The translations under genes were made by a program, and so were the position numbers. Under the pieces are notes generated by a model. It was not told where the DNA came from. It did not search any database and was given only the letters and a program-made list of their open reading frames with translations. Shown one piece after another: positions 9,223-19,955 of a stretch of 64,000 nt of DNA (position 1 is its first letter; every line of letters begins with the position of its first letter). Source of the DNA: Haemaphysalis longicornis (Eukaryota > Arthropoda > Arachnida > Ixodida > Ixodidae); assembly GCA_013339765.2 (NCBI GenBank), contig CM023454.1, positions 140,990,593 through 141,054,592 of the forward strand. The letters run 5' to 3'.

Positions 9223-9460
9223 ATTGGTCGATTGTAGGGTTTAACGCGCCGACGCAGCGCTGGCGATGAGGCGCGCCGTAGTGGAGGGCTCGGGATTAAT
9301 TTTGACCACCTGGGGATCTTTAACGTGCGCCGAAATCTCGTACACACGGGCGTTTTTGCTTGTCGCCTCCATCAGAAAAGCGGCCGCCATGGCCGGGAAT
9401 CGAACCCGCGACCTTGTGCTCAGCAGCGCAACGCCTTAGCCACTGAGCCACCGCGGCGAG
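9223..9460 (-). mobile_element. tRNA-derived SINE (tick Ruka-like), minus strand
   Basis: On the minus strand the head reads CGCCGCGGTGGCTCAGTGG, with an A box, then the B box GGTTCGATTCCC. A GC-rich body follows, and a short body end near the AATCAATCA-type tail. An 11-bp target duplication, TGCATTGTTTG, flanks it at 9212-9222 and 9461-9471. Such SINEs are pol III-transcribed and mobilised by a LINE. It is highly similar to the copy at 46944-47190. Confidence 0.85.
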
Positions 9461-9570
9461 TGCATTGTTTGTCCACAATTTGGCGTGATTATAAAATATT
9501 AAACATTGCTGTACAGTATCACATTAAAAGCACACTTGCAGTAAATGAAAATAAATTGCCTTTTCTGTTT

Positions 9571-9975
9571 TAGATACGATGCATCTCTTTAACTCGCCTT
9601 GTCCCGCATCGTTGTCCCGGCGTAGTCCGCATCCTCGGCGCCATCTGTGCGCCGAGGATGCGCACAGATGGCGCCGTCTGTGCGTCAGCACGGTCAGCTT
9701 GCTCCCGTCGCCATGCCAGGTGTGCGTTAGCGCGCAGCTTGCGCTGGCGCTTGCGCTTAGTTAACACATGCGCATGCGCTGCTATGCGCTGCTATGCGCT
9801 GCTCTCTCTCATTTCGCTGCATATAAACGCGATAAGTGCGCCGCTCAGCTCAGTCGTTCCGCCGCCGGCGCTCCGATGACATCGTCCGATGATTTGAATA
9901 ACGCAACGGCAACGCCCGATGCGTCGCATTCTACCCCATGGTTCCCCTCGCGGGAAGATGGTGTGAATTTTTCTC
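9571..9975 (+). mobile_element. Helentron-like non-autonomous element
   Basis: The 5' end carries ACGATGCATC (9575-9584). Its near inverse GATGCGTCGC sits at 9918-9927, upstream of a hairpin TTCCCCTCGCGGGAA (9942-9956) and a T-run. This asymmetric placement, terminal on the left and subterminal on the right before a hairpin, is what is described for Helitron2/Helentron-type elements. A CG-rich body with CGCATGCGC repeats leads to a TATA/initiator-like pair at 9822-9854. No protein is encoded. Confidence 0.55.
9822..9854 (+). promoter_or_regulatory. TATA box plus arthropod initiator inside the Helentron-like element
   Basis: TATAAA starts at 9822 and TCAGT starts at 9850, putting the initiator A 30 bp from the first T of the TATA box, the spacing expected for RNA polymerase II core promoters in arthropods. 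The same pair with the same spacing occurs at 58323-58355. Confidence 0.45.
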
Positions 9976-10673
9976 TGTGTTTCGCTCAATTCAGGAGCAC
10001 ACACGGCTATCAGCATTGTGGTGTTTCTAATATATTTCTTTCCGAAAAGAATGCGACAACGCCTGATTATGTACTCTTTTCCGGTACCTTGAGCTATTTA
10101 ATGCATTAGAGCGCTGTTTGCCTAACCATTCTTGTTCTTCCCAAAAATGAAACAATTTTCTGGGAAGTTGATGGCAGCATAGAGAGTTTGGAACACAAGC
10201 GTAAAAAGTTCGTAAAAAATTTGTTTTATACGTTTGAAGAACATGCCTCAATTTTCTCACCCCAGTGGAACCTGGAGCCAGAGAAAATAACAAATACACA
10301 AGCACACTTTACATTAATCGGAAACGCCATCAGTCTGCTTTCCGTAGGTGGTCTTTAAAACACGTGGGGTTCACAGTGCTTCAAGGCACTATGAAGTGGT
10401 CTGGAAAGGCGGCTAAAACAGGATATATATAGTTGTTCGGCAGCCTGACACCAACGCGGTTATGTTGTATTTGAACTTTCTATGTGTCGTCAAGTGAACT
10501 CTTTCTCATACATTTAAAATAACAAACAACATGAAATAATTAAAAACAAGTTCAAAATGTCATATGATATTTGAGAGGGAACAGAAAAGAAAGGATTCGA
10601 ACAAGAAGTATCACACGAATAAAACACTTATTACAAGTTTGTGAACCTTCGGTAACCTATTTGAGAAGGAATT
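9976..10673. other. Unassigned AT-rich stretch
   Basis: No motif, repeat or RNA gene was recognised. Small frames here have no counterpart elsewhere in the window. Confidence 0.5.
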
Positions 10674-11393
10674 GTACACGATAGTCTTTCTTCGGCTACT
10701 TAAACGCAGACATTTTGGTCTGTCTGTCAGTGACATTTTTCAGTGAGCCGGCTAAAGTGAAACAGAAATTGCACAGTAGGCTTATATACCCACCGCGAAA
10801 TATATACGTCAGATCCCGGTGGCTACGTTCGTACATGTCAGCATTGTTTAACAGCAACCGTACATTGCGCAGATAGGAGGCATATACATAAGGGTGATTG
10901 GAATTCTTCCCTCGCAAAATTCATAAATGCTTGATTTATGATATAGAAAATTCCACATCTCCTAGAGAAAAGAAACTCCCTCCATTGCCTGCTGTCACCC
11001 GCAACATAATAGCTACTGGTGAAATTTTACGAAATAAAATGGCCACAGTTACGAAAGGTTCCACCAGATAGGTTCCACGTTGAACGGACGTGGAGAAGGG
11101 CACCGTGGCTCTATCTACCTTAAAGTACGGCGCGTCGATTCACCCGCGCCTCCGGCGTACGGCAGCGCTGGCATAGAGGCACCCGTACGGTGCAATTGAA
11201 CGCGGTACATTTGAATTAACTTTAGCAAAACTGTAGCTTGCTTTCCTTGGAAGGAACGTGACGGGAAAGGACCAGCATGACAGCTTAGCAGAAACGTGAG
11301 GGGCGTAATTTATCTTGAAATTTTGTACAAAATACTTTCGTTTTTCGCCGACGTTTGCGACGAAATGAGCAGACATACTGCCATTTTCAAACG
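10674..11393 (+). repeat. Dispersed repeat of about 720 bp (copy 1)
   Basis: This aligns along its length with 46573-47573 once the SINE in that copy is removed. Both start with ACGATAGTCTTTCTT and GGCTACTTAAAC, followed by a TCTGTCTGTCAG run, then TTATATA, TGCTTGAT, CTGTCACCC, TTCCACGTT and CCTTGGAAGGA. There is no conserved long frame. Its class is unknown; clear terminal inverted repeats shared by both copies were not found. Confidence 0.7.
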
Positions 11394-11879
11394 GTAAATT
11401 TGCTGTAACATAACAAGAGTTGCGTTCAATACCGCTTCAACTTTCCCCCCAAGGGGAAAATTAACCTTTTGTATTCAATAAGTCAATATACTCAAAGACA
11501 AAGTTGCTTCCGTTTGGTATGAATCGCTTCTGCTAAGACAGTTTACCTGCTGGAAGTTTGGAATAAAACGAGGGTTTAGCCACATCAAAATTATGATACC
11601 GCTCCTTTCAGAAACAATCAACCAATTCGTAGATCCCCCTAGGTTCTTGCATACAGACAGTGAAGTACCCCTTCTCTAGCAGATATTTACAAGGATAATA
11701 AAAGCACTCAATTTTTTGCGTTGCTTTTAAATCGTAAAAGTTGTATTTTCAGCAAACGCCTCCTGTTATATGTGAAGCGGAACGCACCTAGCCGTAATGC
11801 TGAAAATCACGATGTGCCAAGCACCACAAAACAGCATTGTAGTTAAAGCTGAAGGTAAATTTGCCCATCACGATGCCTG
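11394..11879. other. Unassigned stretch
   Basis: AT-rich sequence without recognisable features. It ends where a LINE 3' coding remnant begins. Confidence 0.5.
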
Positions 11880-12177
11880 CACATTCTCCTCCTGGTCCCA
11901 GAAGAACAAGCGGAGTCCACACAAATTGGTTACATTTCAGGACATGACACAGCACTATCGGCTCGACAGGCAGCAATTCCCTCAACCTCACTCCAAGCTG
12001 TTCAAATCAGAAGAACCGACTCCACCTTGCATCCAGACGAATACCTTCGTTCATCCATTTCGCTTACACCGCATGTTTCCCACTCAATGCACTTTTTGCT
12101 CTACGCCTGGCAGACTAGTCCACATTTTATTCGAGTGTGCACATAACCCTCCCTTCCCACGCTTATCTTCTTTCTAA
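11880..12177 (+). pseudogene. 3' end of a second LINE type (ORF2 C-terminus)
   Basis: The frame ends with PPCIQTNTFVHPFRLHRM and then CTFCSTPGRLVHILFEC, a C-x2-C...H...C zinc-binding pattern typical of the C-terminus of LINE ORF2 proteins of R1/I-like clades. It stops at 12177 and is followed within about 100 bp by the 5' region of the I-clade LINE copy 2. No RT is present, so this is a 5'-truncated relic of a separate insertion. Confidence 0.6.
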
Positions 12178-12462
12178 CCCCTCTATAACCTGAGTGCCCC
12201 CGCACGGGGCACCTTCAGTAATCTTGGTGACTGTGTTGGCGACACTGCGGAGCACGAGCCCCAAACATAAGCTGGATCCCACCGTGGCGATGTGTTTTAA
12301 GGTGGAGGGTTAGAAACCACAAACGGTGGCCGTCGGAGCCCAGGTAAAGCTCCGGCGCATGGGCTTCTGTCTTTACCAGACACGGAGCTCTGGGACCTCT
12401 TCAGCTATCAGGGTAAGGCTGACAAAAAAAGTACACCCGTTCCCTGCTTTTTCCGATGCCAT

Positions 12463-13850
12463 ATGGATAATTCAACCCCCCCCCCCCGCCCACAAAACTT
12501 CATCGGCCCCCGTAAAGTGGCCGCACCGAACTTTCGTTTCCACCCCTTCCAACAATCCACATTCCGAAACCTGACAACTATCCTCGATTCTTGGTTATCG
12601 AGGCAGTTGATAAAACAAACCCTGTTTCTTCCAAGTCCGTATTCCTGATAACTAAGTTCCTGGAAGGCATCCTTGGAAAATCCTTATAGGCTCAGAAACT
12701 CCGTACCGGTGAAGTCTTAGTCAATGTAAAGACGCAACAACAAGCCACTAACCTCCGACACAAACCCACATTGCAGATCTGGCCATCATGTCACTGCCCA
12801 TCGTAGCCAAAACAGCTCTCAGGGTGTGATTTCTGAGACCGACATATTGAATGAGACCGAAGCAGATCTGTTGGAAGGCCCGAAAGATCAGACTGTAACT
12901 GCAGTGAGGCTTATCACAATCAGACAAATAAGCAGGAAATCCCAACAAAGCGTATAATCTTGACTTTCAACCAGTCCACACTTCCTGAATCCACTAAAGC
13001 AGGCTTCATCTCGTGCTCCGTCCGAGCGTACATCCCGAATCCGCGTCGCTGCTACAAGTGCCAGCGGTTCGGGCACGGTACTAACTCGTGTTGGGGCCAG
13101 CCAACCTGCGTGAAATGTGCTCAACACCATCTCACTGATGACTGTACATCTGATCAATTGCCCTGTGCCAATTGCCAAGGACCTCACGCTGCATACTGCA
13201 TATTCGGGGACCTGCGAGCGGTCAAATTTGAGAAAACAATAATCAACATCAAGGTCACAGACAACACCACCTTCCCAGAGGCGCAAAAAACTTCGCCTCT
13301 CTCCACCTGGGCAGGTATACCGACGCGGTTTGCCGGGGGGCAAAGCGGCGTCTTGTTTCGGCGAAAAGCCAGTACTGTGAGTCGGACCTGGTCCCGCTCC
13401 CGCCCCCATCAGGTTGCCTCTGCTGACCGCTCCCGTCCACATACCACTTGCTGAGCCAGCAGCGGCTGTGGTGGCCACACGTCAGTTGGGGATGCGGCGG
13501 CATCCACCGCTTCCTCTCCACCGGCCTAAACCACACGCGAGGGCACGGAGGAGATGGAGATGGAGGCACCCGCGGTTGTTCTCACCCCCGCCCCACCGCC
13601 TCTGCAACCTGGGGCACTTGTGACGTGCACGGCGGTCGCGGCTCCAACGAAGGGCAACGGGAAGGGTGCCAAGTTCAAGTGTAGGGGGCCCGGTCCGCTG
13701 GGCACCCCCTTGCCTTCAGATCACGACATGGATGGCGAGCCGTTCCGGCATGCACCACAGCGGAAAGAACTGGCTCCAGCATCCAGGTCAGTAGACAAAA
13801 TAAAAAAAAAACCTCCAAGAGTTCAAGCCCCGAAAGCCGACACGTAAACA
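12463..13850 (+). pseudogene. LINE copy 2 ORF1 (gag-like, three zinc knuckles)
   Basis: A likely start is the ATG at 12463, followed by a C-run (polyproline). After several frame breaks, 12960-13454 shows AYIPNPRRCYKCQRFGHG with knuckles C-x2-C-x4-H-x4-C (CYKCQRFGHGTNSC), CVKCAQHHLTDDC and CANCQGPHAAYC. Three knuckles are typical for ORF1 of I/Jockey-type LINEs, which bind element RNA. The C-terminal part (13554-13847) carries GPLGTPLP and a basic tail, shared with copy 1 at 370-609. Confidence 0.8.
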
Positions 13851-13894
13851 CGCACATAATCCAGTTGCTCTTAACTTCAATATTGGCAAGATAA

Positions 13895-14760
13895 AACATC
13901 ATGCCATAGAACTGCAGAGGCCTCCTTAAAAATCTTGATGATGTCTGCAAAATATTTCATTACAAACAGCCAAGTGTGATGTGTCTCCAAGAAACCCCTT
14001 TAAACTCCACGCACACAAATTATTAAATAGTTATGGTGGTATTTAGGAAAGACCGAGGTGGTGGTCGCACATCCTCAGGCGGTGTGGCCATCATTGGCCG
14101 GAAATCTATGGCGTGCCACTTTGTCCAACTACAGACCACCCTAGAGGCTGTTGCCGTTCGAGCGGTAATTTTCAATAGCCTTATAACACTATGTACTTTT
14201 TACATCCCTCCTGCCTTCCAGCTCTCGAGCTCAGATTTCGAGGGACTGGTAGATCAGTTACCCGAACCTTTCATTCTGATAGGCGACCTGAATGCACATA
14301 ACTATCTTTGGGGCTCTGATCGCACGTATGCCTGAGGTCGCCTAATTGAGAAATTCTTAACGTCGTCGGGAGCATGTCTTTTTAACCAGAAACAGCCAAC
14401 ATATTATAATATAGGACACCACACTTATTCACACCTTGACATGGCTATTGGATCTGCAGTTCTCTTTCCAAGTCTTGAGTCGGGTGTCGGCACTGACCCA
14501 TATGGAAGTGACCCCTTCCCCACCTCCCTAACATATGTAGGCAAGGGCCCAAGCAGTTCATCTTCCAAAACAGGTTTAATGAAGCAAGAGCAAACTGGAA
14601 TACATTTACAGACTCCTCTAACTATACTACACGTCCATAACACACCTATACGTTGAGCAGGCAACCCAACTACTCACGGCGCACATCCTCGACTCCGCCG
14701 AAAGGTCCATTCCCCACGCCTCTGGTGCCCCACGCAACACGCGGAGGCCGTGGTGGAATG
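13895..14760 (+). pseudogene. LINE copy 2 ORF2: EEP endonuclease
   Basis: Motifs in order: NCRGL at the start (preceded by the stop TAG where Trp is expected), LQET, FRKDRGGGRTSSGGVAI, ILIGDLNAHNYLWGSD (near 14275-14325), LIEKFL, and SHLDMAIGS near 14430. These are the metal-binding and catalytic blocks of LINE AP-like endonucleases, which nick target DNA. An in-frame stop at 14334 and later shifts inactivate it. Confidence 0.8.
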
Positions 14761-15986
14761 AGGAATGTAGGCGGGCCGATAGGCCCAGATAAAGGCGTGG
14801 AGTATCGTTCGTCGGTACCCCACGCCGAGTAATCTCGTTTTGTTTAAACGGGCTATGGCGTTTGGAAAACGTGTGCGCCATGAGGCAAAACGCGAGAGTT
14901 GGCGTTTATTCATGGCATCAATAACTCCTACACAGACACACGAAAATGTTGGACACGAATACGCAAACTCAAGAGACAACAAACACACAGGCTGGCTCTG
15001 GTCAGCACGACAGGGGACACACTCGAAGACCAGGCTGACACACTCGCACAACACTTCCAACACATTTCCAGTTCAGCACACTGCACAACCACTTTCATGA
15101 AACATAAACTCGTGGCCGAAAAGAAGCCTTTACATGACAATAACAGATCAGCCACTTCATATAACTCTGAGTTCACACTTAATGAGCTGATTGGTGCTCT
15201 GACCACGTGTACACCCTCAGCTCCAGGCCCAGACAACTTTACATAAACAATAATACAGAACTTACACTCAGACACTATTGTAACACTCTTTCACATTTTC
15301 AACAAGATATGGCTTTCGGAGCAAATTCCAATGTCTTGGAGGGATGCCATAGTTGTAGCATTCTTAAAAGAAGGGAAGAACTCTTCTTCTCCCGCTAGCT
15401 ATCGACGCATTGCCCTGACCAGCTGCTTGTGCAAGCTTCTAAAGAAGATGATAAACCGGAGGCTCGTGGTACATTTGGAGTACAACGGCCTTCTCGAGAG
15501 CCGCCAGGCAGGCTTCAGGGCGGGGAGATCGACCAACGATCAACTGGTTGCAATGGAATCATATATAAAGGATGCCTTCGCTCACAAACAGTTCTGTCTT
15601 ACGGTGTTTTTTGACATAGAGAAGGCCTATGACGTGGTATGGTGTTACTGCATACGTATTGACGTCAAGTCGTTCGGTGTCTCGGGTAACATGTAAATAC
15701 CCTTATTTTTACTTGTCGGAGAGGACCTTTCGCGTGAGAGTCGGTATTGCCCTCTCAAAGGTTCACGTGCAAGAAAATGGCGTGCCGCAAGTTGGAGTTC
15801 TAAGCTGCACTTTATTGATAGTAAAGATGAACTCTCTTCGGAAGGCATTGCCACCTACAATTTCTTACTCCATGTATGTAGATGACGTGCAGATATCTTT
15901 AAATAATGTGATATGTCAATATGCGAACGCAAGTCCAGCTCGGAGTCAAAAAACTTACCAGCTGAGCAGACAAGAATGGTTTTAAA
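14761..15986 (+). pseudogene. LINE copy 2 ORF2: reverse transcriptase (part 1)
   Basis: Recognisable blocks are PSAPGPDNFT (15210-15242), SYRRIALTSCLCKLLKKMI near 15397-15453, then QAGFRAGRSTNDQLVAMES, then VFFDIEKAYD near 15605. After a frame change come GVPQVGVLSCTLL and the catalytic box YVDDVQIS at about 15874-15897. The copy breaks just after WADKNGFK-like residues at 15986, where foreign DNA starts. Stops at 15244 and elsewhere show decay. Confidence 0.82.
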
Positions 15987-16893
15987 TAGAATCCTGAAAA
16001 AAAAATTGCACCATCTTCCCGTGGGGAACCCTGATGAGGATGCGAAGCATTGTGGCGGTAAAGTTCGGTGCCATTGTGTTGCTCTTATGTTGAGTGATCT
16101 GGTTTTTACTTGCGCCAGAGGGCATTCCACGTCCGGGTCCACACCGGTGGCAAAGGCACGCAAGTACTGTTGTGTTACGATGAGTAGGTGGTGGTACTCG
16201 GGGTGCCGAAACTCGTCCATCATGTTCTTGTCCATGTTTTCTTTGTGGTAGAATCGGTAGTCTCCGTCAGCGTTGGTGAGGTAAAGGTTGTTGACATTAG
16301 TGCACCGGCTGAGAGCAATGTACACGCCCTCCTCTTCGCAGCTTTGTCTTCTCCTTCTTCTTCTTCGGCGGTTCCCCTACGGGAAGATGACGACGGTGGT
16401 TAAACGCGAACCTGTCTCGTGATGGATTCTTTGGTTCGCCATTCCCTAGGGGCATCCTGCCACAATCAGCATCAGAGGCGCTGAGGACGGGGCTGGTTGA
16501 GCTGCAAGGCGCGTGGCGCTTCCCGCCCCAGCTTTCCCACGGGAAATTCAACATCCTCCTCTAAAGTTTTCAGATCGTCGTTTCCGTTGAAGTTCAGCTT
16601 CGCGTGCCTTCGTTGTATCAGTAGCTTCCTGACGTAGTTTGAATGAGTCAAGGCATAACGCGCGTTCGTAGCACTTCCTCCTTTTCCGGATTTGTAGCGT
16701 AGTGGGAGTAGCACCGCGTACCTCCCGTTGCGGCCAGAGAGTCGTGGTATCGAACCGGGCGGCGCTAACTATTTCTTTCTTTATAGAGTAGTATCGCGCA
16801 GCTGTGGGTGTAAGGAGCAGAGTTCCGCATTAGCAGTGTGAGTGCGGACGCCGACGACGCCGACGCCGACCCGGGCCGACCACCGCTATAAGA
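15987..16893 (-). mobile_element. Helitron/Helentron-type insertion in LINE ORF2
   Basis: The LINE reading resumes at about 16894, so roughly 0.9 kb was inserted. On the minus strand the insert holds the C-terminal end of a Pif1/Helitron helicase (16330 down to about 16130). That is followed by TGCTTCGCA (16050-16042), a hairpin TTCCCCACGGGAA (16028-16016) and a T-run, the same 3' layout as the non-autonomous elements at 9571, 36170 and 59385. No duplication of target bases is obvious, as expected for rolling-circle elements. 16372-16386 holds a second similar hairpin on the plus strand, so the insert may be composite. Confidence 0.55.
16120..16330 (-). pseudogene. C-terminal fragment of Pif1/Helitron helicase
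   Basis: The minus strand encodes MYIALSRCTNVNNLYLTN followed by GDYRFYHKEN. The string ALSRxTxxxxLYL is the final conserved helicase motif of Pif1-family and Helitron helicases, where the Arg contacts ATP. Helitron helicases unwind DNA for rolling-circle transposition. Everything upstream (Rep nuclease, Walker A/B) is missing. It could instead derive from a host Pif1 gene, but its position next to a Helentron-like 3' end favours a mobile element. Confidence 0.65.
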
Positions 16894-17775
16894 TGCTCTG
16901 TATTGAAAAGATCCTGCGTTGTGTTCTCCAGGAAGCACGGGGTCCATATGGACCCAGACATTACTCCTAATGGCAAGGCGCTTACGGCGAAGAAGGAGCA
17001 CAAGTTTTTATGTGTTGTGTTTGACCACAAACTTACATTCATCGTACATATCGAAAAACTTAAGCATAAATGTCTGAAAACAATAAATATCCTTAAGGTT
17101 CTCTCCCACCAATCCCATGGGTCTGACAAATAACTCCTGCTACGGCTCTATACCGCTTTGGTTGCGTCTCTTTTAGACTTTGACAGTGTGGTATATGGGT
17201 CGGCGACTAAAACAGCGTTGCGAATGCTTGACCCAGTGCAACACTTGGGGCTTCGTCTCGCATCAGGTGCTTTTCGCACTAGCCCTGTCGAGAGTCTGTA
17301 TGTCGAGTGTAATAAGTGGAGCCTTGACAACCAACGAACGTACATGCACTTGCTTTATGCTTTTAAAATTTCATCACTGAATAACCATGCTTTCTATCCT
17401 GGCTTTAATAATACATCCACATCTCTGCTCTTGTTAAATCGCCCATCCGTTTCTCTGCCCTTTTCACTTAGAGTGAGAGAGCGAGCCTCGGATCTCAACG
17501 CTTCATTTTTAGATGTGTACAGATCAACGTTTGCAGACATTTTACCTCCTTGGAAAGCTCGTCTTGTGTCCTCCGACCTTTGTTTTATGAAACTTGACAA
17601 AAATTGGCTAACACGACCTGCAATACTGCAGCACGTTCTGTCTTTGCAGTTTAAATACACAGGCGCAGAATTTTACAGTGCCGCTTTTAAAACCTCCACT
17701 ATGGTATCGTGCGCTGCTCATGCTACAAATTTCAATGCAGCCAAAGCCATGAGCGCGCACAGAACAATTTTTTAA
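16894..17775 (+). pseudogene. LINE copy 2 ORF2: reverse transcriptase thumb and connection
   Basis: After the insertion the LINE continues with SCVVFSRKHGVHMDPDI and then FLCVVFDHKLTF, followed by LDFDSVVYGSATKTAL and LRLASGAFRTSPVESLYVE. These are typical of the region between the RT active site and RNase H in I-clade LINEs. 17158-17775 is a long clean frame. A stop at about 17131 breaks the link with the upstream part. Confidence 0.78.
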
Positions 17776-18420
17776 GCAGAAGCGTAAGAATTTTTCTGAT
17801 TGTATGACACATTCTTGAAAATCAAATTCCCAATTCCATCATCTATAAAGATTCTTTGAGTGTTGTTCGCGCACTATCATCGCACAAGCGCCCCATAACC
17901 ACATAGTTAATCTTGTAATCAGCACTATCATGTCTGTGCATACCCAAAAGCATGAGCTGCTGCGCTGCTGGGGCCCAGGACACGGCAGGATCACTGAGAA
18001 CAAGTTGGCAGACGACAGGGCCGCTGCTGCTGCACTAAGGAACACTGTAAACATAACAACCGTACCATATGCAGACCTCAAGCCACACATAAGACAACAC
18101 TGCGTAAATATGGCAAACACACTGGAGTGAACAGACAGATAGAAGTTACACATTATAAAACCACGCTTGGGACCATACACCACTGACACACTCAACAGAC
18201 ATACGGAAGTCGCCTTGCCTAGACCACGGATAGGGCACACCCATTAAAGCCACTGGTATTTGCTGACTGGATCTTCAAGACCCCAGTGCAGCAGGTGCGG
18301 AGAGGCCCTATACTCATTCAATGCACATCACTTCACACAACGTGACGCAAACACTTCCTACAACTATACAGACTTCACATCCAACTAAACCCAGCGTTTT
18401 TCTTGTCTGACGATCCCATG
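17776..18420 (+). pseudogene. LINE copy 2 ORF2: RNase H and C-terminal zinc motif
   Basis: Frames here show IYKDSLSVVRAL, then CWGPGHGRITENKLADD, the last block of RNase HI (usually W-x-PGHxGIxGNExAD). The C-terminal CSRCGEALYSFNAHH lies near 18285. An RNase H domain in ORF2 is diagnostic for the I group. Several frameshifts are present. Confidence 0.7.
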
Positions 18421-18806
18421 TTTTCTATCAGGTGTTTTTTTTAATCTTTAGAAAAAGTTAAATTTTAGACCTCATTTCATACCACGCATGATCACTCCCT
18501 GGCCCTATACACCAGGCATGCTCACTGTTGATTTATAATTTTGGTTGTGTTTCTTCTGACTCTTCTTAGTGTTTAGGGTTTCACCTCTCATATATAACCA
18601 CTGTTCTGGGGCTCTTTGCCGCAGTCGGCCTTGCGCCATTAACTTGGAACCATGATCATTATAACCTGAGTACCAGCGACCACCTGGACGCCCAGCAACT
18701 ACAGGCACCTAGGGAATCGGTGGTCCCCCGGTCATCACTTTCATTCCGGAACTAGGGAACGACTCCTACTATATGAATCATTAAAGCTTTGTACTACTAC
18801 TGCTGT
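18421..18806 (+). other. LINE copy 2 3' UTR and tail
   Basis: Non-coding sequence follows ORF2 and ends in TTTGTACTACTACTGCTG, a short trinucleotide tail instead of poly(A), as in several I-type LINEs. The exact end is uncertain. Confidence 0.5.
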
Positions 18807-19410
18807 TTGACAACAATGTTACGTCGGTTTAGTTAGTAGTAATATAATCCTGGCACAAACACGTGTTGACACTGTTCGGATTGCAGCAGCTTGGGGTAGG
18901 GCACAAGCCGCTGCGAGTGGCTTGGGCCCCAACGATTGCTCATTTCGTTATCCACCTTCGCCAGTTTCCGTTGTCCATCTCCAGTTTGAATTTTATTGCC
19001 ACAAGTGTCAGAAAACAATGCGATGAAGTGTTTTTTTCTGTGAGAGCGTTTCACTGAAACGTAATTTTTGCCTATGAGCACTACTTAATAATTATTACGA
19101 ATGTTTTTCTGTGTGTCTTCGGAGAAAGCGTGTTGGTATCATTGCTGTCTTAGTACAATCGAACTTATTGTGTCAAAATCATTCATGATTTAAACAATGT
19201 TCATTGTAGCTATGAATTTTTCGCTATTGCATCGCGCGACATTTGACACCAGTTCGGGTGGAAATATTTTTAGATGAGAAATGAGAAGTTTATTACTACA
19301 AAGAACAACGCTCCACGTACGTCGCTTCAGTTGCCACCATGTTATTCATTGTCCTACATTACGCTTCCCTTTTATTCCCTTTCTCCTCGCTGGATTTTTT
19401 CAGTGCTAAT
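18807..19410. other. Unassigned stretch
   Basis: No recognisable coding, RNA or repeat feature. Confidence 0.5.
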
Positions 19411-19955
19411 AAATGCAGAGCTTTTGTATAACTCACGATGTCACCCGTGCGTCGGCGTCCCGAAGCAGCCAGCCTCCCCCTACACTGTAAAAAGAAATAA
19501 CAGTTACCGGCGCCTGGTTTCGATTCCATGACCCTGCGGACGGAACGCAAGGTACATGGTTCTCTACCCACTGCGCCACAAAACCGACACAGGATGAAAG
19601 CCTACGAACGCGTCTTATATCTTTGACTCATTCAAACTACGTCAAGAAGCTGCTGATACAACGCATTCACTACCTGTAGGGGGAACGCGAGGTACATGGT
19701 GGTCTTCCCACTGCGCCACAAAACCGACACAGAATCAAAGGCTACGAACGCGCCTTGTATCCTTGACTCATTCAAACTACGTCGTCAGCGGCGTGCGTTG
19801 GCCACTCAGCGGCGTGCTAGCGGCGTCATAGCTGCGTGGTGTACAGGTGATAGCGCCAACCCCCCAAACACTAAACGTTAACGCAATACACCCACCCCCT
19901 ATGCGACGCATTTACTCGAGTCCCCCTAGCGGGGAGATGGGCCCATTTTTTGTTT
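19411..19955 (+). mobile_element. Helentron-like non-autonomous element with tRNA-like relics
   Basis: The 5' end AAATGCAGAGC (19411) resembles that of the copy at 58060. The 3' side has ATGCGACGCAT (19901-19911), hairpin CCCCCTAGCGGGG (19922-19934) and a T-run. Inside lie two similar blocks (19500-19640 and 19680-19785) containing GCGCCACAAAACCGACACAG and TTTGACTCATTCAAACTACG, so an internal segment is duplicated. The CATTCAAACTACGTC block is shared with 36510 and 37540 and, inverted, with 16630. Confidence 0.5.

Larger units (their letters stand above)
12240..18806 (+). mobile_element. I-clade LINE copy 2, nearly full length, interrupted
   Basis: The order is 5' UTR (about 12240-12462), ORF1 with CCHC knuckles (12463-13850), ORF2 with endonuclease, RT, RNase H and C-terminal zinc motif (13895-18420), and a 3' UTR ending in a (TAC)n-like tail near 18806. 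A foreign segment of about 0.9 kb (15987-16893) with Helitron-type coding splits the RT domain. Many frameshifts and stops show it is old. RNase H supports the I clade over Jockey. The 5' boundary is approximate. Confidence 0.8.
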
